NCBI RefSeq assembly: GCF_900187375.1
Contig: NZ_FYEW01000001.1
Location: 1,178,001-1,242,000, forward strand
Origin: Hymenobacter gelipurpurascens
Lineage (GTDB): Bacteria > Bacteroidota > Bacteroidia > Cytophagales > Hymenobacteraceae
Direction of reading: 5' to 3'
Length of the DNA stretch: 64,000 nucleotides
Positions 16,877 to 24,813 of the stretch are shown here, piece by piece. The notes below the pieces were generated by a model that was given only the letters and a program-made list of their open reading frames with translations, was not told the DNA's origin and searched no databases. A program made the position numbers and the translations under genes. Position 1 is the stretch's first letter. Each line of letters starts with the position of its first letter.

Positions 16877-18142
16877 ATGCCCCGCTTCTACCCTTCCCTC
16901 ACCGCCGCGCTGGTGCTGCTGCCCGTGCTGGCCTGGTCGCAGGCCACGCCCACGCCGAACCGCGTAGATGGCTACGGCGCCCCCTCTACTACCGTTCCGA
17001 GTCCGCCCGACCCCAGCAACCACGGCGAAACCGAGGTGAACATTCTCACGAGCTACTACTCACAGGATGGCAACCACAGCGCCGTGGAAGGCGGCCAAGG
17101 CACCCAGCAGCTCACCGACCTCACGCCGACCATCATCCTGAACGTGCCCCTCGACTCGGTGACGCGCGTATCAGCCAACCTGGGCATGGACTACTACGCC
17201 TCCGCCTCCACCGACCGGATTGACCAGGTGCTGTCCTCGCCGTCTTCCCACGACTCGCGCTACCACCTCGACCTGGGACTCTCGCGCCAGCTCGCCGATA
17301 AGCGCACCATTGTGGGCGTGGGCGCCGGTTTTTCTAAGGAATACGATTATATCTCGGGAAACGTCACGGCTTCGTGGGCCCATGCTTCCGTTGACGGAAA
17401 CCGGGAGCTGAGCGTTGGCGCGCAGGCTTTTTTCGATAGGGCTACCCTTATTCTGCCGGTAGAACTGCGCCGCGGTGGCGGCGGAGAACACGGCTCGGGT
17501 TTCGATACGCGCCAGAGCTACAACCTCAACATCGTCTACTCGCAAGTGATCAGCCAGCGCCTGCAGCTGGCCGTGAGCACCGAGCTAGTGGCTCAGCGTG
17601 GGCTGCTGAGCACGCCCTTCCATCGGGTGTATTTCCGCGAGACCGGCGGCTCATTTGGCACGGCCCGGACGGAACTGCTGCCGCGCCAGCGCTACAAATA
17701 CCCGGTAGGCCTACGCGCCACCTACTATGCCACAGATCTGGTACAGGTGCGCAGTTTCTACCGTTTCTATAACGATAACTTCGGCATCAGGGCCAATACA
17801 ATTGAGCTGGAGACTCCCTTGAAGGTGACGCCCTTTTTTGTGCTCTATCCGTTCTACCGCTACCATACCCAAACGGCCGCCAAGTACTTCGCGCCCTATC
17901 TGGAGCACTCCATTCAGGACGAGTTTTATACCTCCGACTACGACCTAGCGGCCTTCTCCTCCAACAAGATAGGCCTAGGTCTGCGCTACTCGCCCGTGTA
18001 CGGTATCGGGCGCTTCAAAACGCCCTTCGGGGGCCGCGTGGCCAAGTTCAAAGCCCTGGACCTACGCTACGCCTACTACCGCCAGAGCACTGGTCTCACC
18101 GCCAGCCTAATCAGCGCCGACTTATCGTTTACCATGCCATAG
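16877..18142 (+). CDS. DUF3570 outer-membrane beta-barrel protein
   Basis: A 421-residue protein with a signal peptide (residues 1-21, ending AWSQA) and alternating amphipathic strands throughout, ending LISADLSFTMP, as in outer-membrane barrels. The match is to DUF3570 (ETEVNILTSYYSQDGNHSAVEGG near the start; FGLGLRYSP-type strand near the end). In many genomes this family sits next to DUF4266 and ApbE, as here. A channel or anchor for a flavinylated redox partner is possible but unproven. A strong terminator follows. Confidence 0.88.
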   Translation: MPRFYPSLTAALVLLPVLAWSQATPTPNRVDGYGAPSTTVPSPPDPSNHGETEVNILTSYYSQDGNHSAVEGGQGTQQLTDLTPTIILNVPLDSVTRVSANLGMDYYASASTDRIDQVLSSPSSHDSRYHLDLGLSRQLADKRTIVGVGAGFSKEYDYISGNVTASWAHASVDGNRELSVGAQAFFDRATLILPVELRRGGGGEHGSGFDTRQSYNLNIVYSQVISQRLQLAVSTELVAQRGLLSTPFHRVYFRETGGSFGTARTELLPRQRYKYPVGLRATYYATDLVQVRSFYRFYNDNFGIRANTIELETPLKVTPFFVLYPFYRYHTQTAAKYFAPYLEHSIQDEFYTSDYDLAAFSSNKIGLGLRYSPVYGIGRFKTPFGGRVAKFKALDLRYAYYRQSTGLTASLISADLSFTMP

Positions 18143-18162
18143 CGTCGAGTCAGCTTTAAACA

Positions 18163-18198
18163 CCTAGGCCACTTTGCACTGTTGCAAAGTGGCCTAGG
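18163..18198 (+). terminator. intrinsic terminator of the ApbE operon
   Basis: Perfect 16-bp stem with a CTGT loop (18163-18178 with 18183-18198), followed by CGCTTTTT. Both arms are the CCTAGGCCAC motif and its complement extended by TTTGCA, so the hairpin is built from the repeated motif. Confidence 0.9.
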
Positions 18199-18277
18199 CG
18201 CTTTTTGGGGCATAAGGCAGTGGAATGGTGCTTCTGTTTCATAGCGGTGAAACACTCCAATGGAACCAATCATCAGG

Positions 18278-18317
18278 GATCATTTGTATACATGAACAAA
18301 TGATCATACATTTGCAT
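18278..18317 (+). promoter_or_regulatory. operator-promoter of the sulfur operon
   Basis: A 10-bp inverted repeat GATCATTTGT / ACAAATGATC (18278-18287, 18296-18305) overlaps a 30-base segment starting ATACATGAACA (18288-18317). That segment recurs before the TauE gene. A -7 element TACATTTG (18307-18314) lies inside it. ArsR/SmtB repressors bind TGAA...TTCA-like inverted repeats over promoters, which fits autorepression by the ArsR gene that follows. Confidence 0.65.
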
Positions 18318-18356
18318 CATCATATGACACCAGCCTCGGCCTCTTCTTCTGTTGAC

Positions 18357-18647
18357 ATGAACCTCTCTATTGAGAAGATGGAGAAGGTGGCGTTTATTCT
18401 CAAGACCACAGCCCACCCTACCCGCATTGCCATTGTGCAGTTGCTAGCGGCCCAGGAAAGCCTGTCGGTGAGCGAAATCAGTGAGCGGCTCCAGGTAGAG
18501 CAGAGCCTGGCGTCGCATCACCTTTCCGGCATGAAGCTGAAGGGCATTCTCAGCAGCCACCGCGACGGTAAAAACGTCTTCTACTCGCTGAAAATGCGCG
18601 AGGTGGTGGATGTTATTCAATGCCTGGCGGCGTGCACCTTTCTCTAA
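18357..18647 (+). CDS. ArsR/SmtB-family repressor of the sulfur operon
   Basis: A winged-helix repressor of 96 residues from ATG 18357 (MNLSIEKMEKVAFILKTTAHPTR). In-frame ATGs at 18225, 18300 and 18324 would place the start before or on the promoter element, so 18357 is preferred and 18324 is an alternative. The recognition helix region is QVEQSLASHHLSGMKLKG, with the wing SSHRDGKNVFYSLK. There is no metal-box ELCVCD. The only Cys pair is in the last helix (QCLAAC), so a dithiol/persulfide sensing mode like BigR, SqrR or PmpR is possible but uses different positions. Operon context supports sulfide or persulfide sensing. Confidence 0.85.
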   Translation: MNLSIEKMEKVAFILKTTAHPTRIAIVQLLAAQESLSVSEISERLQVEQSLASHHLSGMKLKGILSSHRDGKNVFYSLKMREVVDVIQCLAACTFL

Positions 18648-18668
18648 GAGAAACGTTTTTTTGCCGCA

Positions 18669-18698
18669 ATACATGAACACTTATTCATACTTACATAC
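18669..18698 (+). promoter_or_regulatory. second ArsR-type operator, before the TauE gene
   Basis: The 30 bases match the segment at 18288-18317 in 19 of the first 24 positions, with ATACATGAACA and CATAC in the same spacing. It contains ATGAA-N6-TTCAT, a good ArsR/SmtB-like inverted repeat. It lies 16 bp before the TauE start, so the exporter and downstream genes may have their own regulated promoter. Confidence 0.6.
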
Positions 18699-18714
18699 GT
18701 TCACCTGTTAAGGT

Positions 18715-19530
18715 ATGCTTCACTACATCGGCTACTTCGCGGCCATATTTATTGGGCTCTCCCTGGGCATAATGGGAGGCGGGGGCTCCATCCTGACGGT
18801 GCCGGTGCTGGTGTATCTGCTGGGTGTAAGCCCGGTGCTGAGCACGGCCTACTCGTTGTTTGTGGTGGGCTCTACCTCGGTCGTGGGGGCTTCGGGCTAT
18901 TTCCGCAAGGGGCTGGTGTCGCTGAAAACGGCCGTTGTGTTTCTGCTGCCCTCTCTACTGGCCGTATTTGTGGTGCGCAAGGTGCTGATGCCCGCTATTC
19001 CGCAGGAGCTGTTTACCATCGGTAGCCTCGTCTTTACGAAAGACCTGCTGGTACTGGTGGCTTTCGCCCTGCTGATGGTTGTGGCCGCCCTCGCCATGAT
19101 CCGGGGCAAGCAGGCAGAGGAAGTCCTGGGCGAAGAACTACACTACCAACACTCCTTCAACTACCCACTGATACTGGGCATAGGCCTAGTGGTTGGTGCC
19201 CTCACGGGTTTTGTGGGGGCCGGTGGGGGCTTCCTGATTATTCCGGCTTTGGTGCTGGGCGCTCGCCTGCCCATGAAGCTGGCCGTGGGTACTTCGCTGG
19301 CCATTATCGCCCTGAACTCCCTCATTGGCTTCACTGGCGATTTGAGCGCCGGAACGCCCATTGCCTGGCCTTTTCTGCTCGGCTTTTTGTCCTTCGCGCT
19401 GGTGGGCATTGTGCTGGGCACTTACCTGGCTCGTTTCATTCCGGGCACAAAGCTGAAGCCGGCCTTTGGGTGGTTTACGCTGGCCATGGGCACGTTCATT
19501 CTGCTGCGAGAACTGGTATTTATCCCTTGA
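18715..19530 (+). CDS. TauE/SafE-family sulfite/organosulfonate exporter
   Basis: A 271-residue membrane protein with seven or eight predicted helices and the duplicated TauE/SafE signatures: GIMGGGGSILTVPVLVYLLG near the N-terminus and GFVGAGGGFLIIPALVLGA in the second half, plus GTSLAIIALNSLIGF. The family exports sulfite, sulfoacetate or thiosulfate. Next to a persulfide dioxygenase, which produces sulfite, its likely job is sulfite export; this is the arrangement of the staphylococcal cst operon. Confidence 0.92.
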   Translation: MLHYIGYFAAIFIGLSLGIMGGGGSILTVPVLVYLLGVSPVLSTAYSLFVVGSTSVVGASGYFRKGLVSLKTAVVFLLPSLLAVFVVRKVLMPAIPQELFTIGSLVFTKDLLVLVAFALLMVVAALAMIRGKQAEEVLGEELHYQHSFNYPLILGIGLVVGALTGFVGAGGGFLIIPALVLGARLPMKLAVGTSLAIIALNSLIGFTGDLSAGTPIAWPFLLGFLSFALVGIVLGTYLARFIPGTKLKPAFGWFTLAMGTFILLRELVFIP

Positions 19531-19606
19531 ATAAGGACCTGTTTCAATTAGAGCTACTTACTACCACCTCACCTTCTACTTTCACTCACTCCATCCTGTC
19601 GCCATC

Positions 19607-20962
19607 ATGAAAATCGAACAGTTTGAAGACAAGGGCCTGGCCCATTTCTCATATGCCATTCTGAGCGAGTGCGCACGCGAAGTGGTCCTCATCGACCCTG
19701 CCCGCGACCCTCAGCCGTATTACGACTACGCCCAGGCTCACAACGCCCGAATCGTCAGCGTCATCGAGACGCACCCCCACGCTGACTTCGTGAGCAGCCA
19801 CCTGGAAATATCCCGCCACACCGGCGCCACCATCCGTGTGAGCAAGCTGCTCGGCGCCGATTATGCCCACCTAGCCTTCGATGCAGGCGACTCCTTCACT
19901 AGCGGCAAGCTCACCTTCCGGGCCCTCAACACGCCCGGCCACTCCCCCGATTCCATCAGCATCGTGCTGAATCGCGAAGGAAAGGACGTCGCTGTCTTTA
20001 CCGGAGACACGCTCTTTATCGGGGATGTAGGCCGCCCTGACCTCCGCGAGAAGGCCGGCAACCTGACTGCCAAATGCGAGGAGCTGGCCCGGCAGATGTA
20101 CCACTCCCTGCGTGAGAAGCTGATGACGCTAGCGGATGACGTGCTGGTGTACCCGGCCCACGGCGCGGGCAGCCTCTGCGGGAAAGCCCTCAGCGGTGCC
20201 AACAGCAGCACCATCGGGGCTGAAAAGGCCAGCAACTACGCCCTGCGCCCCATGAGCGAGGAGGCTTTTGTGCAGGAATTGCTCGCCGATCAGCCCTTCA
20301 TTCCGAAATACTTCGGCTACGACGTAGCCCTCAACAAAGCCGGCGCCCCCAATTATCTGCTCAGTGTGCAGCAGGTAGCACATTTGGCAGCTGGCGCCGC
20401 GCTACCAGCCGGCGCACTGGTGGTGGATACGCGCCCCGAAGCGGAATTCAAACAAAGCCACGCGGCTGGCGCCCTTAATATTCAGCAGGGCGGCAAGTTT
20501 GAAACCTGGCTGGGCTCCATCGTAGGCCCGGAGGAGAAGTTCTACTTGGTGGCTGCCGACGAGGCCGCGCGGGAAGTCCTGGTTCAGAAAGCCGCCAAAA
20601 TCGGCTACGAATCCCTGATTACAGGAGCCTTGGCAGGCTCGCCTTCCTCAGAAGCGACGTTGCCGCAACTGGATCTGGCGCAGTTCCGAGCTCATCCGGA
20701 GGCCTACACTATTGTAGACATCCGAAGCAGCTCGGAAGCTCAGGCAGCGCCCATTTTCGAGGGGGCCCTAAACATCCCGCTGCCTGAGCTGCGCGAGCGA
20801 GCCAAGGAAATTCCGGCGGGCAAGCCTGTGGTGGTGCATTGCGCCGGCGGCTACCGCTCAGCGGCCGGCAGCAGCATTATAGCTCCTGCCTTGCCAGGTA
20901 CACAGGTGTTGGATTTGGGCGAGGCGGTGAAGTCTTTTCAGACGGCTGCCGCAACTCACTAG
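19607..20962 (+). CDS. persulfide dioxygenase-sulfurtransferase fusion (CstB/Blh-like MBL + rhodanese)
   Basis: A 451-residue protein. Residues 1-240 are an ETHE1-type metallo-beta-lactamase fold with the non-haem iron or zinc site HxHxD (His56, His58, Asp60) and TPGHSPDSIS and FTGDTLFIGDVGRPD. Residues ~255-345 form a rhodanese-like domain without its active Cys (a pseudo-domain). Residues ~350-450 form an active rhodanese with Cys412 in HCAGGYRSA. The length and order equal S. aureus CstB, which oxidises persulfides to sulfite and thiosulfate. It should protect the cell against hydrogen sulfide and polysulfides. Rated a CstB orthologue in architecture, not proven in substrate. Confidence 0.93.
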   Translation: MKIEQFEDKGLAHFSYAILSECAREVVLIDPARDPQPYYDYAQAHNARIVSVIETHPHADFVSSHLEISRHTGATIRVSKLLGADYAHLAFDAGDSFTSGKLTFRALNTPGHSPDSISIVLNREGKDVAVFTGDTLFIGDVGRPDLREKAGNLTAKCEELARQMYHSLREKLMTLADDVLVYPAHGAGSLCGKALSGANSSTIGAEKASNYALRPMSEEAFVQELLADQPFIPKYFGYDVALNKAGAPNYLLSVQQVAHLAAGAALPAGALVVDTRPEAEFKQSHAAGALNIQQGGKFETWLGSIVGPEEKFYLVAADEAAREVLVQKAAKIGYESLITGALAGSPSSEATLPQLDLAQFRAHPEAYTIVDIRSSSEAQAAPIFEGALNIPLPELRERAKEIPAGKPVVVHCAGGYRSAAGSSIIAPALPGTQVLDLGEAVKSFQTAAATH

Positions 20963-21004
20963 CTAATTGCTTTTCCGTTTCTCTCCTTACTGAATCCGTT
21001 GCTC

Positions 21005-21346
21005 ATGTTTGGCCAATTTAATTCTTCGCCTTCTCCCACCTTCCAAAACCTGCAGCCTGCCAAGTTTGCTCAGGGCGTCAGGAAGCCCGGCGCCGTTCTG
21101 CTGGATGTGCGTCGCCCCGATGAGTTTGCCCTAGGCCACCTGCCCGGCGCCACTAACATTGAGGTGACCCACCCCGATTTTACCCAGCGCGTGGCGGCCC
21201 TGGATAAAACACAACCAACCTACCTGTACTGCCGCAGTGGAGCTCGTTCTGCCGCTGCTGCTAAGCAGCTTGGCTTAGCTGGCTTCGAGCACGTCTTTAA
21301 CCTCATCGGAGGAGTGATGGACTGGCCTGAGCCGTTGGTTCGGTAA
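21005..21346 (+). CDS. single-domain rhodanese sulfurtransferase
   Basis: A 113-residue rhodanese starting at ATG 21005; a TTG two codons earlier is unlikely. The active-site loop is CRSGARS with the persulfide-carrying Cys76, preceded by the typical VLLDVRRPDEFALGHLPGATNI. There is no signal peptide, so it works in the cytoplasm. As the third catalytic gene of the sulfur operon it probably hands sulfane sulfur between low-molecular-weight thiols and the CstB-like enzyme. Confidence 0.93.
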   Translation: MFGQFNSSPSPTFQNLQPAKFAQGVRKPGAVLLDVRRPDEFALGHLPGATNIEVTHPDFTQRVAALDKTQPTYLYCRSGARSAAAAKQLGLAGFEHVFNLIGGVMDWPEPLVR

Positions 21347-21376
21347 GGCTTCCTTCCACGTATTTTTTCTGTAATC

Positions 21377-22003
21377 ATGCGCTCCACACCTGATTCTAAG
21401 ACGCACTGGGATAACCTATATGCGGCCAAACAGCCCCACGAGGTCAGTTGGACGCAGCCAGTGCCCACAGCTTCCCTGAACTTCATCCATTCCTTTGCGC
21501 TTCCCAAGGAGGCACCCATCATCGACATTGGGGGTGGTGACAGCCTCTTGGTGGACCACTTGCTCGCCGAAGGTTATCAAAACCTGACAGTGCTGGACAT
21601 TTCCGGCAAGGCGCTGGCCAAAGCCCAACAGCGGCTGGGGAAACTCAGCCAGCGGGTTCGCTGGATTGAGGCCGACATCCGGGAGTTTGTGCCCGACACC
21701 TCATATGCCCTCTGGCACGACCGCGCCGCTTTTCACTTCCTGACCACAACGCCGGATACCTCCCGCTATCTGGATGTGACGCGGCAGGCCTTGCAGCCCG
21801 AGGGGTTTCTGGTGCTAAGCACATTTTCTCTGGAAGGCCCGGACCGGTGCAGCGGGCTGCCCGTGCAGCAGTATAGTGAGCCCACGCTGTCGGCCCGGAT
21901 GCCCGAGGGGTTTACCAAAATGCGCTGCATTCAGCAGGAGCATTACACTCCTTTCCAAACCACCCAATCTTTTCTGTTTTGTGCGTTTCGCCGGGCTGCC
22001 TAA
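21377..22003 (+). CDS. class I SAM-dependent methyltransferase in the sulfur operon
   Basis: A 208-residue Rossmann methyltransferase. Motif I is [14 protein letters not shown] (residues ~50-63), motif II is [13 protein letters not shown], and the post-I acidic residue Asp in EADIREF binds the adenine. The opening [19 protein letters not shown] is shared with a group of small-molecule methyltransferases related to TPMT and thiol methyltransferases. It is 30 bp after the rhodanese and 29 bp before the YeeE gene, so it is cotranscribed with sulfur genes. A sulfide or thiol substrate is inferred from this position only. Confidence 0.85.
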   Translation: MRSTPDSKTHWDNLYAAKQPHEVSWTQPVPTASLNFIHSFALPKEAPIIDIGGGDSLLVDHLLAEGYQNLTVLDISGKALAKAQQRLGKLSQRVRWIEADIREFVPDTSYALWHDRAAFHFLTTTPDTSRYLDVTRQALQPEGFLVLSTFSLEGPDRCSGLPVQQYSEPTLSARMPEGFTKMRCIQQEHYTPFQTTQSFLFCAFRRAA

Positions 22004-22032
22004 CCACCATTTTTCCCTGACTACTTCCCTTC

Positions 22033-22593
22033 ATGCTTGACTTACTTCGCCAGCCTTGGCCCTGGTACGTGGCTGGCCCTCTCATTGGCCTGACGGTGCC
22101 GGTGCTGCTGCTCATTGGCAACAAAGCGCTGGGCATCAGCAGCTCTTTGCGCCATATGTGCGCCGCCTGTGTGCCGGCTGGCATCCCCTTCCTGACCTAC
22201 AACTGGCGTGCTGAAAGCTGGAACCTCTGGTTTGTGCTTGGCATTGGGCTGGGAGGCTTCCTGGGCTACCAGGTGCTAGGCCACCCCGATACCATTGCCA
22301 TATCGCCTGAGACGGTACGCGACCTTAAAGCGCAGATGCACCTGACTGATTTCTCGGGTCTACTACCCAAGGAGTTGTTTTCATTGGAGAACCTGGCCAA
22401 CTGGAGAGGCTGGGTATTTCTGGTGCTGGGGGGCTTCCTGGTGGGCTTCGGTACGCGCTACGCGGGCGGCTGCACCTCGGGCCACGCCATTTCGGGGTTG
22501 TCTAACCTGCAGTGGGTATCCTTGGTGGCGGTTATCGGCTTCTTCATCGGCGGGCTTCTCATGACCTGGTTTGTGTATCCGCTCCTATTTTAA
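22033..22593 (+). CDS. YeeE/YedE-family sulfur transporter, first half (PmpA-like)
   Basis: A 186-residue polytopic membrane protein with about five helices. The conserved transport motifs include the Cys residues in [14 protein letters not shown] and the [11 protein letters not shown] loop. In YeeE a chain of Cys residues relays thiosulfate across the membrane. It is paired with the next gene, and the two halves together equal a full YeeE. Serratia pmpA-pmpB occur in the same kind of operon with an ArsR regulator and a beta-lactamase-like persulfide dioxygenase. Its substrate could be thiosulfate or another sulfane sulfur. Confidence 0.92.
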   Translation: MLDLLRQPWPWYVAGPLIGLTVPVLLLIGNKALGISSSLRHMCAACVPAGIPFLTYNWRAESWNLWFVLGIGLGGFLGYQVLGHPDTIAISPETVRDLKAQMHLTDFSGLLPKELFSLENLANWRGWVFLVLGGFLVGFGTRYAGGCTSGHAISGLSNLQWVSLVAVIGFFIGGLLMTWFVYPLLF

Positions 22594-22605
22594 GCACTGC
22601 TTTAG

Positions 22606-23016
22606 ATGAAAAACTTCAAATACCTAGTGCTAGGCACCTTATTCGGCATTATCCTCACCAAAAGTGAAGTCATCAGCTGGTTTCGGATTCAGGAAATGTT
22701 CCGGTTTCAATCGTTCCACATGTATGGCATTATCGGCTCGGCTATTCTGGTAGGCATGCTTTCTATTCAGATCATCAAGCGCAACCACCTCAAAACCCTG
22801 ACGGGTGAGCCCATCAGCATTCCTGATAAAAAGTACACCCACGGCACCTGGATTGGCGGCATCATCTTCGGGCTGGGCTGGGCCCTCACGGGCGCGTGCC
22901 CCGGCCCCTTGTTTGCGCAGCTCGGCAGCGGAGCAGCCTCGGCGGCGGTCCTGATTCTGGCAGCCTTGGCCGGCACCTGGGCGTATAGTGCCCTGCGCGA
23001 GAAGCTCCCCATGTAG
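22606..23016 (+). CDS. YeeE/YedE-family (DUF6691) transporter, second half (PmpB-like)
   Basis: A 136-residue membrane protein with four helices. The signature GLGWALTGACPGPLFAQLGSG carries the conserved Cys of the YeeE family's second repeat. It starts 12 bp after the first half and ends the sulfur operon, with a convergent terminator about 80 bp beyond. Probably forms a heterodimer with the preceding protein. Confidence 0.92.
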   Translation: MKNFKYLVLGTLFGIILTKSEVISWFRIQEMFRFQSFHMYGIIGSAILVGMLSIQIIKRNHLKTLTGEPISIPDKKYTHGTWIGGIIFGLGWALTGACPGPLFAQLGSGAASAAVLILAALAGTWAYSALREKLPM

Positions 23017-23095
23017 CCACGCTTCCTCTTCTCCCCTATCCTACCTCGCGTGAAGGAATGCCACGAGCAAAACGGCTCCGGACAGGCCTAGCGCA

Positions 23096-23162
23096 AAAAC
23101 ACCACGTCAGTACCACATCCGATGGGCAATGCCTGCCGGACGCGGTGCTGACGTGGTGTTTT
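23096..23162. terminator. bidirectional terminator between the sulfur operon and ferredoxin
   Basis: 15-bp perfect stem (23096-23110 with 23148-23162) with a 37-nt loop that can itself fold. It is flanked by an A-tract on the left and TTGTTTTT on the right, suitable for both strands. Confidence 0.8.
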
Positions 23163-23192
23163 GTTTTTCTGCCTGCGCTGCTGCCTACTGGC

Positions 23193-23543
23193 CTAGGCCT
23201 CCTGGTGCAGCCACTGCTTTTTCTTGAGAAGGTCCTGCTGGGCCTCGCGGTAGTCGGGGTCGTCTACGCAGCAGTCAACGGGGCACACGGCAGCGCACTG
23301 GGGCTCCTCATGGAAACCCACGCACTCGGTACACTTATCCGACACGATGTAGTAGTACTCATCGGAAATGGGCGTCTGGGGCGCAACGCCGGAAACGACC
23401 GAGCCACCATCAATTTCTACTTCTTTGAGGCTGGTACCATCGGCCCAGCGCCACTGAGCACCACCCTCATAAATCGCGGTATTGGGGCATTCCGGTTCGC
23501 AGGCACCACAATTGATGCACTCGTCGGTTATCATGATGGCCAT
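23193..23543 (-). CDS. 2[4Fe-4S] ferredoxin
   Basis: A 116-residue ferredoxin. The first cluster motif is [12 protein letters not shown] near residue 9-20. The second is [18 protein letters not shown], with the usual insertion of eight residues between the second and third Cys seen in Chromatium-type ferredoxins. Each cluster takes its fourth Cys from the other motif. It carries electrons in the cytoplasm; no dedicated partner is adjacent. Its stop codon is inside GGCCTAGGCC. Confidence 0.95.
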   Translation of the reverse strand: MAIMITDECINCGACEPECPNTAIYEGGAQWRWADGTSLKEVEIDGGSVVSGVAPQTPISDEYYYIVSDKCTECVGFHEEPQCAAVCPVDCCVDDPDYREAQQDLLKKKQWLHQEA

Positions 23544-23618
23544 AGCCTATAGTTCGTTTGGGAGTGAGTAGAAGAGAGTCCGTTTGTGCTATACGCACGA
23601 AGAAAGCGCGCGAACGGG

Positions 23619-23626
23619 CAAAATTA
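23619..23626 (-). promoter_or_regulatory. -7 element (TAATTTTG) of the ferredoxin gene
   Basis: TAATTTTG on the minus strand, 76 bp upstream of the ferredoxin start, back to back with the plus-strand element at 23650. Confidence 0.55.
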
Positions 23627-23649
23627 GGAATTAGCCGTACACAGTTGAC

Positions 23650-23657
23650 TACTTTTG
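23650..23657 (+). promoter_or_regulatory. -7 element (TACTTTTG) of the acyl-CoA reductase gene
   Basis: TACTTTTG 26 bp before the start codon at 23683. A TTG at 23645 overlaps it too closely to be the -33 box. Confidence 0.6.
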
Positions 23658-23682
23658 GCGCATTGATTTTGTTTTCCGCCCA

Positions 23683-24696
23683 ATGAATCATTCTGACCGC
23701 CTGGCTGCCTTTGTAGCCCTAGGCCACTATCTCGCTCAGCTTCCCGAGGAAGAAGTGACCGAACTGGCCTACCGTACCCGTAATCAAAACCCCTGGTTCG
23801 ACCGCCCCAATGTGGAAGCGGCCATCAAAGGAATTGCGCATTTATTGCAGGAGGAGCCCCTGCGCCACTGGGCCGGCCGCTACCGCCCCGAGCCCACCAC
23901 CCCGCGCCAGATTGGCGTAGTGATGGCCGGTAACATTCCGCTGGTAGGCTTTCATGATCTGTTGTGCGTGCTGCTCTCGGGCCACACGCTACTGGCCAAG
24001 CTCAGCAAAGATGATACCCTGCTGATGCGCTGGATTACGGATGCGCTCCTGCGCCTGGAGCCCCGCTTTGCCGAGCGCCTGCAGTTTGTGGAGCGCCTCA
24101 ACGCCGCCGATGCCTTTATTGCCACCGGCTCCGACAACACGGCGCGCTACTTCGAGTTTTACTTCGGCAAGAAGCCCAACATCATCCGCCGCAACCGTAC
24201 CAGCCTGGCCACCCTCACCGGCCGCGAGACGGGCCACGACCTAGGCCTGTTGGGCGCCGATATCTTCCGCTACTATGGTCTGGGCTGCCGCAACGTGAGC
24301 AAGCTCTACGTGCCCGAAGGCTACAGTTTCACGGAACTGCTCGATTCGCTGGCGCCTTGGCACCACGTACTCAACCACAACCGCTACCAAAACAACTACG
24401 ACTACAACAAGAGTATTCTGCTGGTAAACCGCGTGCCCCACCTCGATTCGGGCTTTTTGCTGCTCACCGAAAATACGCAGCTAGTTTCTCCTATTTCGGT
24501 GCTGCACTACAGCACGTATGCCAGTGAGGTAGATCTGGTAGACCAACTCACGGATGTAGCCGCTCAAACTCAGTGCCTTGTGTCGGCCGGTGGCTTATAC
24601 CCCGGCAGCTTCCCATTCGGGCGGGCTCAGGAGCCTGGGGTCTCAGATTACGCCGATGGCGTAGATACGATGGCCTTTTTAGCTGAACTGGCGTAA
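23683..24696 (+). CDS. acyl-CoA reductase (LuxC-like)
   Basis: A 337-residue protein of the acyl-CoA reductase family (PF05893 type), an aldehyde-dehydrogenase fold that reduces acyl-CoA to aldehyde. Visible family features are VVMAGNIPLVGFHDLLCVLLSGH in the nucleotide-binding half, ATGSDNTARYFEFYFGKKP and IIRRNRTSLATLTG. The likely nucleophile region is LGLGCRNVSKLYVPEG, where the Cys of GCRNVS fits the catalytic thiol. No other lux-like gene is near. In Bacteroidota this family commonly stands next to the ferredoxin, and its physiological substrate is unknown. Confidence 0.88.
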   Translation: MNHSDRLAAFVALGHYLAQLPEEEVTELAYRTRNQNPWFDRPNVEAAIKGIAHLLQEEPLRHWAGRYRPEPTTPRQIGVVMAGNIPLVGFHDLLCVLLSGHTLLAKLSKDDTLLMRWITDALLRLEPRFAERLQFVERLNAADAFIATGSDNTARYFEFYFGKKPNIIRRNRTSLATLTGRETGHDLGLLGADIFRYYGLGCRNVSKLYVPEGYSFTELLDSLAPWHHVLNHNRYQNNYDYNKSILLVNRVPHLDSGFLLLTENTQLVSPISVLHYSTYASEVDLVDQLTDVAAQTQCLVSAGGLYPGSFPFGRAQEPGVSDYADGVDTMAFLAELA

Positions 24697-24813
24697 ACTG
24701 GTAGCAGAACAGTCCGCCAGCTTACATCAGGAACCATCACTCATTCGTTCTTCACTTAGTGTTCGGCACCTTACTTGCCTAGGCCTGTTTCCCTGACCTT
24801 ACTACGTACCACC

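Noticed and set aside
23058..23552. Long open frame opposite the ferredoxin gene
   Set aside because: It is antisense to a clear ferredoxin and runs through its terminator; the coding signal belongs to the minus strand.
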